A stretch of 8,876 nucleotides of DNA, from contig JALWAF010000081.1 of the NCBI GenBank assembly GCA_027016355.1, forward strand, positions 1 to 8,876, given 5' to 3'. A program made the translations under genes and the position numbers. The stretch is from Candidatus Moraniibacteriota bacterium. GTDB lineage: Bacteria; Patescibacteriota; Minisyncoccia; Moranbacterales; GCA-2747515. The notes below the pieces were generated by a model, which had not been told where the DNA came from, did no database searches, and saw only the letters and a program-made list of their open reading frames with translations. Shown one piece after another: positions 1 to 4,070 of the stretch. The stretch's first letter is position 1, and every line of letters begins with the position of its first letter.

Positions 1-2
1 AA

Positions 3-37
3 AAGAGGAAAATTGTATTAAAAATACATTTCCTCTT
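3..37 (-). terminator. terminator-like hairpin at the left edge
   Basis: Bases 3-11 pair with 29-37 (AAGAGGAAA with TTTCCTCTT), and after a 2-nt bulge 14-19 pair with 23-28 around a three-base loop. On the minus strand the stem runs into a T-rich end at bases 4-1, as in an intrinsic terminator. The window stops there, so the full T tract cannot be seen. On the plus strand no T run follows. Confidence 0.35.
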
Positions 38-101
38 GGTAACCCTATTATGAACTATGCAGCCTTACTTTCGGTAACATTTACTTATGAGCTATAGCGC
101 C
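38..101. repeat. two-copy imperfect direct repeat
   Basis: Copy 1 (38-64) and copy 2 (73-101) both begin GGTAAC, share TTATGA-n-CTAT in the middle and end in GCC, with a repeat period of 35 bases. Copy 2 contains the perfect palindrome GCTATAGC (91-98). Two similar modules in tandem, inside a region without coding potential, suggest structured RNA or a binding-site pair. No known family is recognised. Confidence 0.45.
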
Positions 102-102
102 C

Positions 103-134
103 CTCAAAAACCTTTTATTTTAGCGGTTTTTGAG
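103..134. repeat. 10-bp inverted repeat
   Basis: CTCAAAAACC (103-112) is the exact reverse complement of GGTTTTTGAG (125-134), with a 12-base spacer. Neither strand has a T run directly after it, so it is not a standard terminator. It fits better as a helix of the proposed minus-strand RNA. Confidence 0.5.
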
Positions 135-144
135 TATTGCAAAA

Positions 145-162
145 ATACAAGTATGCTTGTAT
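145..162. repeat. 7-bp inverted repeat beside a divergent promoter
   Basis: ATACAAG (145-151) and CTTGTAT (156-162) form a perfect inverted repeat with a 4-base spacer. It covers the expected transcription start of the minus-strand promoter at 169-177. It could be an operator or a 5' hairpin of the minus-strand transcript; on that strand it is followed by five T residues (145-141). Its role is inferred from position only. Confidence 0.35.
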
Positions 163-168
163 GATGGT

Positions 169-177
169 ATTATAGCA
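169..177 (-). promoter_or_regulatory. perfect extended -10 element, minus strand
   Basis: On the minus strand this reads TGCTATAAT, a perfect TGn-TATAAT extended -10. There is no good -35, which an extended -10 can tolerate. It faces left and would drive the candidate RNA or a gene beyond the window. On the plus strand the overlapping bases 165-173 read TGGTATTAT, a weaker extended -10 facing tyrS. Confidence 0.4.
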
Positions 178-207
178 TAAAATTTAATGGTTTTTATATT
201 TAAAAAG

Positions 208-248
208 ATTCCTGCCCTGCCTGCCGGACAGGCAGGCTACGCAGGAAT
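208..248. repeat. GC-rich palindromic repeat (REP-like)
   Basis: ATTCCTGC (208-215) pairs with GCAGGAAT (241-248), and CCTGCCTG (216-223) pairs with CAGGCAGG (229-236). This gives a 16-bp hairpin with a 5-base loop and a 4-base bulge (237-240). The block is strikingly GC-rich against AT-rich flanks. Repeats of this general form (CCTGCC/GGCAGG palindromes with GGAATGAC at the end) are, to my knowledge, dispersed in many Patescibacteria genomes. No second copy lies in this window. Confidence 0.65.
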
Positions 249-274
249 GACAAAAAAATCTGAATAATTATAAT
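247..274 (+). promoter_or_regulatory. tyrS-proximal promoter
   Basis: The -35 is ATGACA (247-252, five of six consensus bases) and the -10 is TATAAT (269-274, perfect), 16 bases apart. The expected start is near 281, so the mRNA would begin zero to three bases before the tyrS ATG at 284: essentially leaderless, which agrees with the absence of a Shine-Dalgarno sequence. The -35 overlaps the outer end of the GC-rich palindromic repeat. Confidence 0.55.
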
Positions 275-283
275 AAAATTATT

Positions 284-1492
284 ATGACAAAAGTAAATAC
301 AAATGAAAAAGATATAGACAAAATCTTGGACAGAGGTGTATTAAAAGATTTTTTACCTACTAAAGAACAGTTTAAGGAAAGATTGATGAGTGGTGAGAAA
401 TTACGTTTTTATATGGGCTTTGATGCCACTGCAAAGGCTTTGCATCTAGGACATGCTCAGAATTTGATGGTTTTAGAAGATTTCCGCAAATTAGGTCATG
501 AAGTCATTTTTCTTATAGGTGATTTCACTGGTATGATAGGGGACCCTAGTGATAAGTCTTCTGCTCGTGTGAAGCTCACACCACAACAAGTTAAAGAAAA
601 TATTGCAACCTGGGTAGAACAGGTAAAAAATATTGCTAGTTTTGATGATGAGAAAAATCCATTTTTGATAAAATACAATTCACAGTGGCTTGGAAAATTA
701 AATTTTGCAGAAGTGCTGGAGTTGGCAAGCAATTTTACTGTTCAACAAATGCTTGAGAGGGATATGTTTGAAAAAAGAATGGATTCTGGTACACCAATTT
801 ATTTACATGAATTTTTATATCCGCTTATGCAAGGATATGATAGTGTGGCAATGGACGTAGATGTAGAGATGTGTGGCACAGATCAAATATTTAATGCACT
901 TGCGGGACGGACATTAATGCAAAAGATGAAAAACAAAGATAAGTTCGTTATTGCTAATCACTTAATTGCAGATGAAATCACAGGACAACTTATGTCAAAA
1001 TCAAATGGTACAGGTATATTTTTGGACTTAAGTGTTAAGGATTTATTTGGTGCAGTGATGGCGCAATCTGATGGGATGATTAGACCGCTTGCACTTGGTT
1101 GCACAAGATTAGAGCTAGATGAGATTGATGAAATGACAAAAACAGAGAATCCAAGGGACGCAAAGTTGCAATTAGCTTTTGAAATTACAAAGATATATCA
1201 TGGAGAAGAAAGGGCGACTGAAGCAAAAGAATACTTCATAAATACATTTAGTAAGAAAGAAATACCTGATCACTCAGAAGAAGTGTCTGGACAAAACGGA
1301 GAGAAAATGCTAGACTTTCTTATTGCCATTGATGGTGCAACAAGCAAAAGTGATGCTCGAAGAAAGATCGAGCAAGGTGGCGTATCTATTGATGGTGAGA
1401 AAATTAAAAATGTTGATTATGCATTACAAACAAAAGATGCTGGAAAAATATTAAAAGTTGGTAAAAAGTTTTTTAGAAAAATTGTTTTTTGA
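284..1492 (+). CDS. tyrS: tyrosyl-tRNA synthetase
   Basis: Class I aminoacyl-tRNA synthetase that activates tyrosine with ATP and charges tRNA-Tyr in the cytoplasm. The 402-residue length is normal. The HIGH signature is HLGH (residues 54-57), followed by the GDFTGMIGDPS loop (79-89), which is closer to the TyrZ branch than to E. coli TyrS. The tyrosine-pocket pattern YxxxQxxD is at 179-186, CGTDQ at 197-201, and the KMSKS-type loop is LMSKS (236-240), with the first Lys replaced by Leu. Residues about 343-373 form the C-terminal S4 RNA-binding domain. The ATG at 284 has no Shine-Dalgarno sequence but lies 9 bases after a consensus -10, suggesting a leaderless mRNA. The stop is TGA. The next gene starts 28 bases downstream. 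Confidence 0.96.
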   Translation: MTKVNTNEKDIDKILDRGVLKDFLPTKEQFKERLMSGEKLRFYMGFDATAKALHLGHAQNLMVLEDFRKLGHEVIFLIGDFTGMIGDPSDKSSARVKLTPQQVKENIATWVEQVKNIASFDDEKNPFLIKYNSQWLGKLNFAEVLELASNFTVQQMLERDMFEKRMDSGTPIYLHEFLYPLMQGYDSVAMDVDVEMCGTDQIFNALAGRTLMQKMKNKDKFVIANHLIADEITGQLMSKSNGTGIFLDLSVKDLFGAVMAQSDGMIRPLALGCTRLELDEIDEMTKTENPRDAKLQLAFEITKIYHGEERATEAKEYFINTFSKKEIPDHSEEVSGQNGEKMLDFLIAIDGATSKSDARRKIEQGGVSIDGEKIKNVDYALQTKDAGKILKVGKKFFRKIVF

Positions 1493-1505
1493 CAATAAAC
1501 AGTGA

Positions 1506-1512
1506 AGAGGTG
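1506..1512 (+). promoter_or_regulatory. strong ribosome binding site
   Basis: AGAGGTG matches the consensus complement of the 16S rRNA 3' end over GAGGTG and lies 8 bases before the ATG at 1521. It fixes the start of the winged-helix-like gene and shows that this organism does use Shine-Dalgarno initiation for some genes. Confidence 0.6.
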
Positions 1513-1520
1513 CGGGACAG

Positions 1521-1805
1521 ATGAAATATCCAAAAATAATACTAACAAATTTTGAAGAAAAAGTTTTGGTGTGGATTGCAATAGCGCAAAAACAGGGTGC
1601 ACCAGTTCCAAAAACTGGCTACTCATGGATAACTATTGAAGGAAATTTCGGCATGACTATTGATGCTCCCGATGCTTTGCGGAGCTTACGTAGTTTGGGA
1701 TTGGTAATATTAAATAGAAAAAATTGCTGGATACTTACCAAAATAGGAGAAGATGTCTTTCGCGAGATATGGGGCAATTTGTTTGTGTTTTATCATGAAA
1801 AATAA
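1521..1805 (+). CDS. small winged-helix-like protein
   Basis: A 94-residue protein of unknown function. After an N-terminal helix (about 10-24) comes a pattern typical of winged helices: a candidate recognition helix (50-60), then LGLVILNRKNCWILTKIG (59-76), i.e. a beta wing leading into the 'LTxxG' turn and a last helix. The fold is inferred from this pattern; no close family is recognised, and no effector domain fits in the remaining length. The start is well supported by AGAGGTG (1506-1512), a strong Shine-Dalgarno match 8 to 10 bases before ATG. This contrasts with tyrS, which lacks one. It lies 28 bases after tyrS, is probably cotranscribed, and is followed at once by a terminator. It might bind DNA or tRNA; that is speculation. 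Confidence 0.7.
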   Translation: MKYPKIILTNFEEKVLVWIAIAQKQGAPVPKTGYSWITIEGNFGMTIDAPDALRSLRSLGLVILNRKNCWILTKIGEDVFREIWGNLFVFYHEK

Positions 1806-1810
1806 AGTAA

Positions 1811-1845
1811 AAAAACAACCTTGTAAATTTACATAGGTTGTTTTT
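1811..1845. terminator. bidirectional intrinsic terminator
   Basis: AAAAACAACCT (1811-1821) pairs with AGGTTGTTTTT (1835-1845). Inside, TGTA (1822-1825) pairs with TACA (1830-1833). The A run on the left and T run on the right make it work in both directions. It sits exactly between the tyrS unit (ends 1805) and the convergent minus-strand pair (ends 1854). Confidence 0.85.
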
Positions 1846-1853
1846 AAATTTTG

Positions 1854-2045
1854 TTAATTTATATTCATACGCATTCTACGACATTTTTTCAATTTATCAT
1901 ATGAACAATATCCGTATGGATTCATCGTACCATCAGGATGAAAAAATTGATGAAAATTTCTTTTATAATTTGCCCATAATTGGGGAAATGTTCGTTTTAA
2001 TTTGTTCAACTTATTGGCATGTTTTTGCCATGTGAGTGTTTGCAT
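1854..2045 (-). CDS. 63-residue basic protein, translationally coupled
   Basis: A small protein of unknown function, rich in Lys/Arg and aromatic residues, with no membrane segment or signal peptide and two Cys (in GYCSYDKLKKCRR). Its reality is supported by GGAGG (2053-2057), a perfect Shine-Dalgarno core 7 bases before the ATG, which lies inside the preceding gene. The two genes overlap by 40 bases in different frames, as in translational coupling. A terminator follows the stop codon. Overall positive charge suggests nucleic-acid or membrane-surface binding, but this is inference. The alternative, a frameshifted C-terminal part of the membrane protein, is less likely given the well-placed ribosome binding site. 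Confidence 0.55.
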   Translation of the reverse strand: MQTLTWQKHANKLNKLKRTFPQLWANYKRNFHQFFHPDGTMNPYGYCSYDKLKKCRRMRMNIN

Positions 2046-2299
2046 TGCATGTCCTCCAAAATCAAAAAAGGTAATGGTGTGGCTATAAATACAAGCATAG
2101 TTGCCACTGAGCCAAGTAATACAAATAGTAATAAACTTGTTATTATAAATAATATAAAAGGTATTCGTATTGCAATAACATCATATTCAAGCTCTACCTC
2201 AGAATAAAATTTGTTTGCTGTTAACTCTGCTAAGTGTAATAATACATAAAATACAATGCCACTGATAAGTCCAATTAAAATATCGTAAATAATATCCAT
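2006..2299 (-). CDS. small integral membrane protein
   Basis: A 97-residue hydrophobic protein of unknown function. A first membrane segment spans about residues 3-24 (start IIYDILIGLISG). A charged stretch with several Glu (about 25-43) follows, then a long hydrophobic region from about 46 to 81 that could hold one or two further segments. The short polar tail has HSHGKN. A longer frame begins at TTG (2308), but AAGGAG (2310-2315) would be only one base from that TTG and is 10 bases from the ATG at 2299, so I choose the ATG. A promoter lies at 2346-2374. The 3' end overlaps the 63-residue gene. The two products may act together, but nothing in the sequence states how. Confidence 0.65.
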   Translation of the reverse strand: MDIIYDILIGLISGIVFYVLLHLAELTANKFYSEVELEYDVIAIRIPFILFIITSLLLFVLLGSVATMLVFIATPLPFLILEDMQCKHSHGKNMPIS

Positions 2300-2309
2300 T
2301 TTTGCCAAG

Positions 2310-2315
2310 CTCCTT
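2310..2315 (-). promoter_or_regulatory. ribosome binding site deciding ATG over TTG
   Basis: On the minus strand this reads AAGGAG. Its spacing is 10 bases to the ATG at 2299 and one base to the TTG at 2308, so it selects the ATG start for the membrane protein. Confidence 0.6.
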
Positions 2316-2345
2316 TTGTTAAATCAACTATTTTAATTTACCAAA

Positions 2346-2374
2346 AATATAGCACGATTGTATCGGTGGAGCAA
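2346..2374 (-). promoter_or_regulatory. promoter of the minus-strand gene pair
   Basis: On the minus strand the -35 is TTGCTC (2374-2369) and the -10 is TATATT (2351-2346), separated by 17 bases. TGC directly before the -10 makes it an extended -10. Transcription would start near 2339, giving a leader of about 40 bases that contains the AAGGAG ribosome binding site. Confidence 0.6.
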
Positions 2375-2419
2375 GACCTTTAGATACAATAGGTTACATT
2401 TAAATTTTTGTTATAAAGC

Positions 2420-2443
2420 AGAGACGCGATTAATCGCGTCTCT
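2420..2443. repeat. 24-bp perfect palindrome
   Basis: AGAGACGCGATT (2420-2431) is followed directly by its exact reverse complement (2432-2443). It is GC-richer than its flanks. It lies between the divergent promoters of the minus-strand pair and pheS. There is no T run after it on the plus strand. Palindromes of this type (GAGACGCG...CGCGTCTC) are, as far as I recall, dispersed repeats in several bacterial groups including cyanobacteria. It could be a REP-like mobile repeat, a terminator remnant or a binding site. Confidence 0.7.
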
Positions 2444-2451
2444 ACAAAAAT

Positions 2452-2486
2452 AAGGTTCAACCTTCGGACTCCGAAGGTTGAACCTT
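2452..2486. repeat. 35-base hairpin repeat with 16-bp stem
   Basis: Bases 2452-2467 (AAGGTTCAACCTTCGG) are the exact reverse complement of 2471-2486, with a 3-base centre (ACT). Each arm also contains its own near-palindrome AAGGTT-n-AACCTT, so alternative foldings are possible. It lies 8 bases after the 24-bp palindrome and just before a TATAAT (2494-2499). It is not followed by a T tract. Confidence 0.7.
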
Positions 2487-2493
2487 GTTGGTA

Positions 2494-2534
2494 TATAATG
2501 TGACCTTTATTTTTTCGCAAAGCAGTGGTATTAT
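2494..2534 (+). promoter_or_regulatory. tandem -10 elements upstream of pheS
   Basis: A consensus TATAAT lies at 2494-2499 and an extended -10, TGGTATTAT, at 2526-2534; the two -10 hexamers are 35 bases apart. The second would start transcription near 2541, leaving a leader of about 33 bases without a Shine-Dalgarno sequence. A further TAAAAT (2561-2566) ends 7 bases before the pheS ATG and could give a leaderless mRNA, but it has no -35. No good -35 is seen for any of them. Confidence 0.4.
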
Positions 2535-2573
2535 GTACAAGTGAGTTAGATTATTTTAGATAAAATACTTTTT

Positions 2574-3608
2574 ATGAAGGACAAAATTCAACAAATTAAA
2601 GAAGATGCTGTATCAAAGATTGAAGCATCAAAAACTATTGAAGATATTGAAAATGTGAGAATTGCTTATTTGGGTAAAAAAAGTGCATTTAATGAAATAC
2701 TTAAAGGTTTGAAAGATTTATCACCAGAGGAGAAAAAAGAAATTGGACCGTTGGCAAATCAAACCAAAAAAGAATTGCAACATTTGATAGATGACAAAAA
2801 AATGGCGCTTGAGAGTGTAATTGATGAAAAAAAAGAATGGATTGATGTGACTGCGCCAGGAACTAAACATGCACACGGACATTTACATCCACTCAGCATC
2901 GTGCAAAGAGATATAGAAAATATCTTTAATTCTATGGGTTTTGAAATTGCAGATGGACCTGATATTGAGAGTGAGTCTTATAATTTTGATGCTATAAATA
3001 TGCCAGATGATCATCCTGGTCGTGATATGCAAGATACTTTTTGGATTTCACGTGAAGATGGTCGCAAAAAGGGAACGGGCACAGTGATGCGTACTCAGAC
3101 TTCAGGAGTACAAGTGCGCTATATGGAAAAACACAAGCCCCCATTTAGAATTATTGTGCCTGGAAGGGTATTTCGCAACGAAGCAACAGACGCTTCTCAT
3201 GAACACACATTTCATCAATTTGAGGCACTTGTCGTAGGAGATGATGTGAGCGTAGCAAACTTCTTATACATCGCAGAAACATTTTTCTCAGAGTTTTTTG
3301 GTCAAGAGATTAAAGCACGACTCAGACCCAGTTATTTCCCATTTGTAGAGCCTGGATTTGAGTTTGACATCTCTTGTACAAATTGTGGAGGTAAGGGTTG
3401 CTCAACCTGTTCACAAACTGGTTGGATAGAAGTAGGTGGAGCAGGAATGGTACATCAAAATGTGTTTGAAGCAGCAGGATATGAAAAAGATAAATATCAA
3501 GGCTTTGCCTGGGGCTTTGGACTAGAGCGACTAGCAATGATGAAATATAAAATTAATGACATCAGATTATTTCACAGTGGAGACGTACGGTTTACTCGAC
3601 AGTTTTGA
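2574..3608 (+). CDS. pheS: phenylalanyl-tRNA synthetase alpha subunit
   Basis: Catalytic alpha subunit of the heterotetrameric class II synthetase that charges tRNA-Phe in the cytoplasm. It has 344 residues. An N-terminal tRNA-binding coiled coil covers about 1-85. The catalytic core contains HPGRDMQDTFW (147-157), RTQTS (173-177), motif 2 around FRIIVPGRVFRNE (191-203) with HTFHQFE (211-217), and motif 3 GFAWGFGLERL (310-320). Four cysteines, C268, C271, C276 and C279 (CxxC-x4-CxxC), form a possible zinc knuckle seen in some bacterial PheS but not in E. coli. The terminus RQF matches the family end, supporting TGA as stop. The ATG lacks a Shine-Dalgarno sequence. pheT, its obligate partner, follows only after a 462-base interruption. 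Confidence 0.96.
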   Translation: MKDKIQQIKEDAVSKIEASKTIEDIENVRIAYLGKKSAFNEILKGLKDLSPEEKKEIGPLANQTKKELQHLIDDKKMALESVIDEKKEWIDVTAPGTKHAHGHLHPLSIVQRDIENIFNSMGFEIADGPDIESESYNFDAINMPDDHPGRDMQDTFWISREDGRKKGTGTVMRTQTSGVQVRYMEKHKPPFRIIVPGRVFRNEATDASHEHTFHQFEALVVGDDVSVANFLYIAETFFSEFFGQEIKARLRPSYFPFVEPGFEFDISCTNCGGKGCSTCSQTGWIEVGGAGMVHQNVFEAAGYEKDKYQGFAWGFGLERLAMMKYKINDIRLFHSGDVRFTRQF

Positions 3609-3611
3609 ATT

Positions 3612-3639
3612 CAGTAACCAGTAATCAGTAACTAGTAAT
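3612..3639. repeat. left arm: four 7-bp units
   Basis: Four consecutive heptamers, CAGTAAC, CAGTAAT, CAGTAAC and TAGTAAT, starting three bases after the pheS stop. Bases 3613-3639 are complementary to 4027-4053 with one mismatch (A3620 opposite A4046). Because TAA recurs every seven bases, the arm carries stop codons in all three forward frames (3615, 3622, 3629, 3636). Confidence 0.85.
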
Positions 3640-4053
3640 CAGATAAAATGGAAGAGATAAAGAATTTTTATGATTTGAATGCATGGAAAAAAGGACATAA
3701 CCTTGCATTAGAAATTTACAAGATAACAAAATCATTTCCAAAAGATGAAATCTATGCAATAACTAGTCAATTAAGACGAGCATCTAGTTCTGTTACTGCG
3801 AATATAGCTGAGGGCTTTGCAAGATATCATTTCAAGGATAAAGTAAGATTTTATTATAATGCTAGAGGGTCAGCTACTGAAATACAAAGTTTTCTTTTAT
3901 TAGCAAAAGATTTAGGTTATATTAATTTTCAGACATGTAAAAAATTAGGAAAAGATGCTAATGAAGTTGGTAAATTGATAAATGGATTAATAAGGTCAAT
4001 AGAAAATCAAAATAAGTAATTATTAAATTACTAGTTACTGATTACAGGTTACT
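3613..4053. mobile_element. IVS-like cassette in the pheS-pheT gap
   Basis: A 441-base block: a 27-base left arm, the four-helix-bundle ORF (3648-4019), and a 27-base right arm that is the reverse complement of the left with a single mismatch. The ORF fills nearly all of the 387 bases between the arms. pheS and pheT are usually adjacent in bacteria, so the block is best read as an insertion. No transposase or recombinase is encoded, so any movement would depend on help in trans, or the element may move by an unknown route. No clear target-site duplication is visible. The arms would also allow the RNA to fold into a long stem with the ORF in the loop. Confidence 0.55.
3648..4019 (+). CDS. four-helix-bundle protein, 23S rRNA IVS-ORF family
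   Basis: A 123-residue member of the four-helix-bundle family (TIGR02436 type) first known from ORFs in 23S rRNA intervening sequences; the Avd accessory protein of diversity-generating retroelements has the same fold. Recognisable marks are FYDLNAWKKGHNLALEIY (7-24), ITKSFPKDEIYAITSQLRRA (26-45), SSVTANIAEGFAR (47-59) and the ARGSATEIQSFLLLAKDLGY region (72-91). No catalytic residues are known for the family; Avd forms pentamers and binds nucleic acid or partner proteins. No Shine-Dalgarno precedes the ATG, which follows the left arm by 8 bases. Its position inside an inverted repeat between pheS and pheT marks it as accessory rather than part of the synthetase. Function in the cell is unknown. 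Confidence 0.9.
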   Translation: MEEIKNFYDLNAWKKGHNLALEIYKITKSFPKDEIYAITSQLRRASSSVTANIAEGFARYHFKDKVRFYYNARGSATEIQSFLLLAKDLGYINFQTCKKLGKDANEVGKLINGLIRSIENQNK

Positions 4054-4060
4054 AGTTACT
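4027..4060. repeat. right arm: inverted 7-bp units
   Basis: Read on the minus strand, the units are AGTAAC (partial), TAGTAAC, CTGTAAT, CAGTAAC and TAGTAAT. The last four answer the four units of the left arm in inverse orientation; a fifth, partial unit extends the array to 4060. The longest uninterrupted match to the left arm is 19 bp (4027-4045 with 3621-3639). The arm ends 10 bases before the pheT start. Confidence 0.85.
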
Positions 4061-4070
4061 AAATTATAAT

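Larger units (their letters stand above)
1..162 (-). ncRNA. candidate structured RNA or long leader, minus strand
   Basis: No reading frame of useful length exists here on either strand. Read on the minus strand, the stretch begins about seven bases after a perfect extended -10 (169-177). It then passes a 10-bp hairpin (103-134) and a two-copy imperfect direct repeat (38-101), and ends at the window edge in a long hairpin (3-37) followed by T residues. Promoter, structured body and terminator-like end together suggest a free-standing RNA of about 160 nt. It could also be the leader of a divergent gene to the left of the window. I do not recognise a known family: no T-box, 6S, SRP or common riboswitch core is evident. 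The call is inference from architecture. Confidence 0.3.

Noticed and set aside
17..28. On the minus strand AGAGG then ATG TAT TTT TAA, a Met-Tyr-Phe mini-ORF near tyrosine and phenylalanine synthetase genes, suggesting an attenuator leader peptide.
   Set aside because: It points away from tyrS, is only three codons long, and lies inside a hairpin, so the coincidence is not enough.
73..101. Resemblance of GAGCTATA (plus) and AAGTAAGGCT (minus) to CRISPR repeat/tracrRNA segments.
   Set aside because: There is no repeat-spacer array and no cas gene in the window, and the match is too short. The tandem modules are similar to each other but not regularly spaced repeats of an array.
1488..1494. 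TTGACA at 1489-1494 as a -35 for the winged-helix-like gene.
   Set aside because: No -10-like hexamer lies 16-18 bases downstream (the sequence there is GC-rich), and the site overlaps the tyrS stop codon.
1490..1500. UGA recoding (Gly), since tyrS and pheS both end in TGA and have in-frame TAA a few codons later.
   Set aside because: PheS ends at the family-conserved RQF exactly at TGA, and no reading frame here contains internal in-frame TGA codons.
1838..2207. Plus-strand open frames at 1838-2035 and 2019-2207.
   Set aside because: They run antisense to the minus-strand pair, which has a promoter, good ribosome binding sites and a terminator. The plus frames have no start signals, and the first begins inside the terminator hairpin.
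3609..4066. AATT on both sides of the cassette as a target-site duplication.
   Set aside because: The match is only four AT-only bases in AT-rich sequence and is not directly adjacent to the arms, so it is not distinguishable from chance.
4065..4070. TATAAT directly before the pheT ATG as a leaderless promoter.
   Set aside because: A start seven bases downstream would fall inside the coding sequence, and no -35 is seen. The hexamer may be chance in AT-rich DNA.
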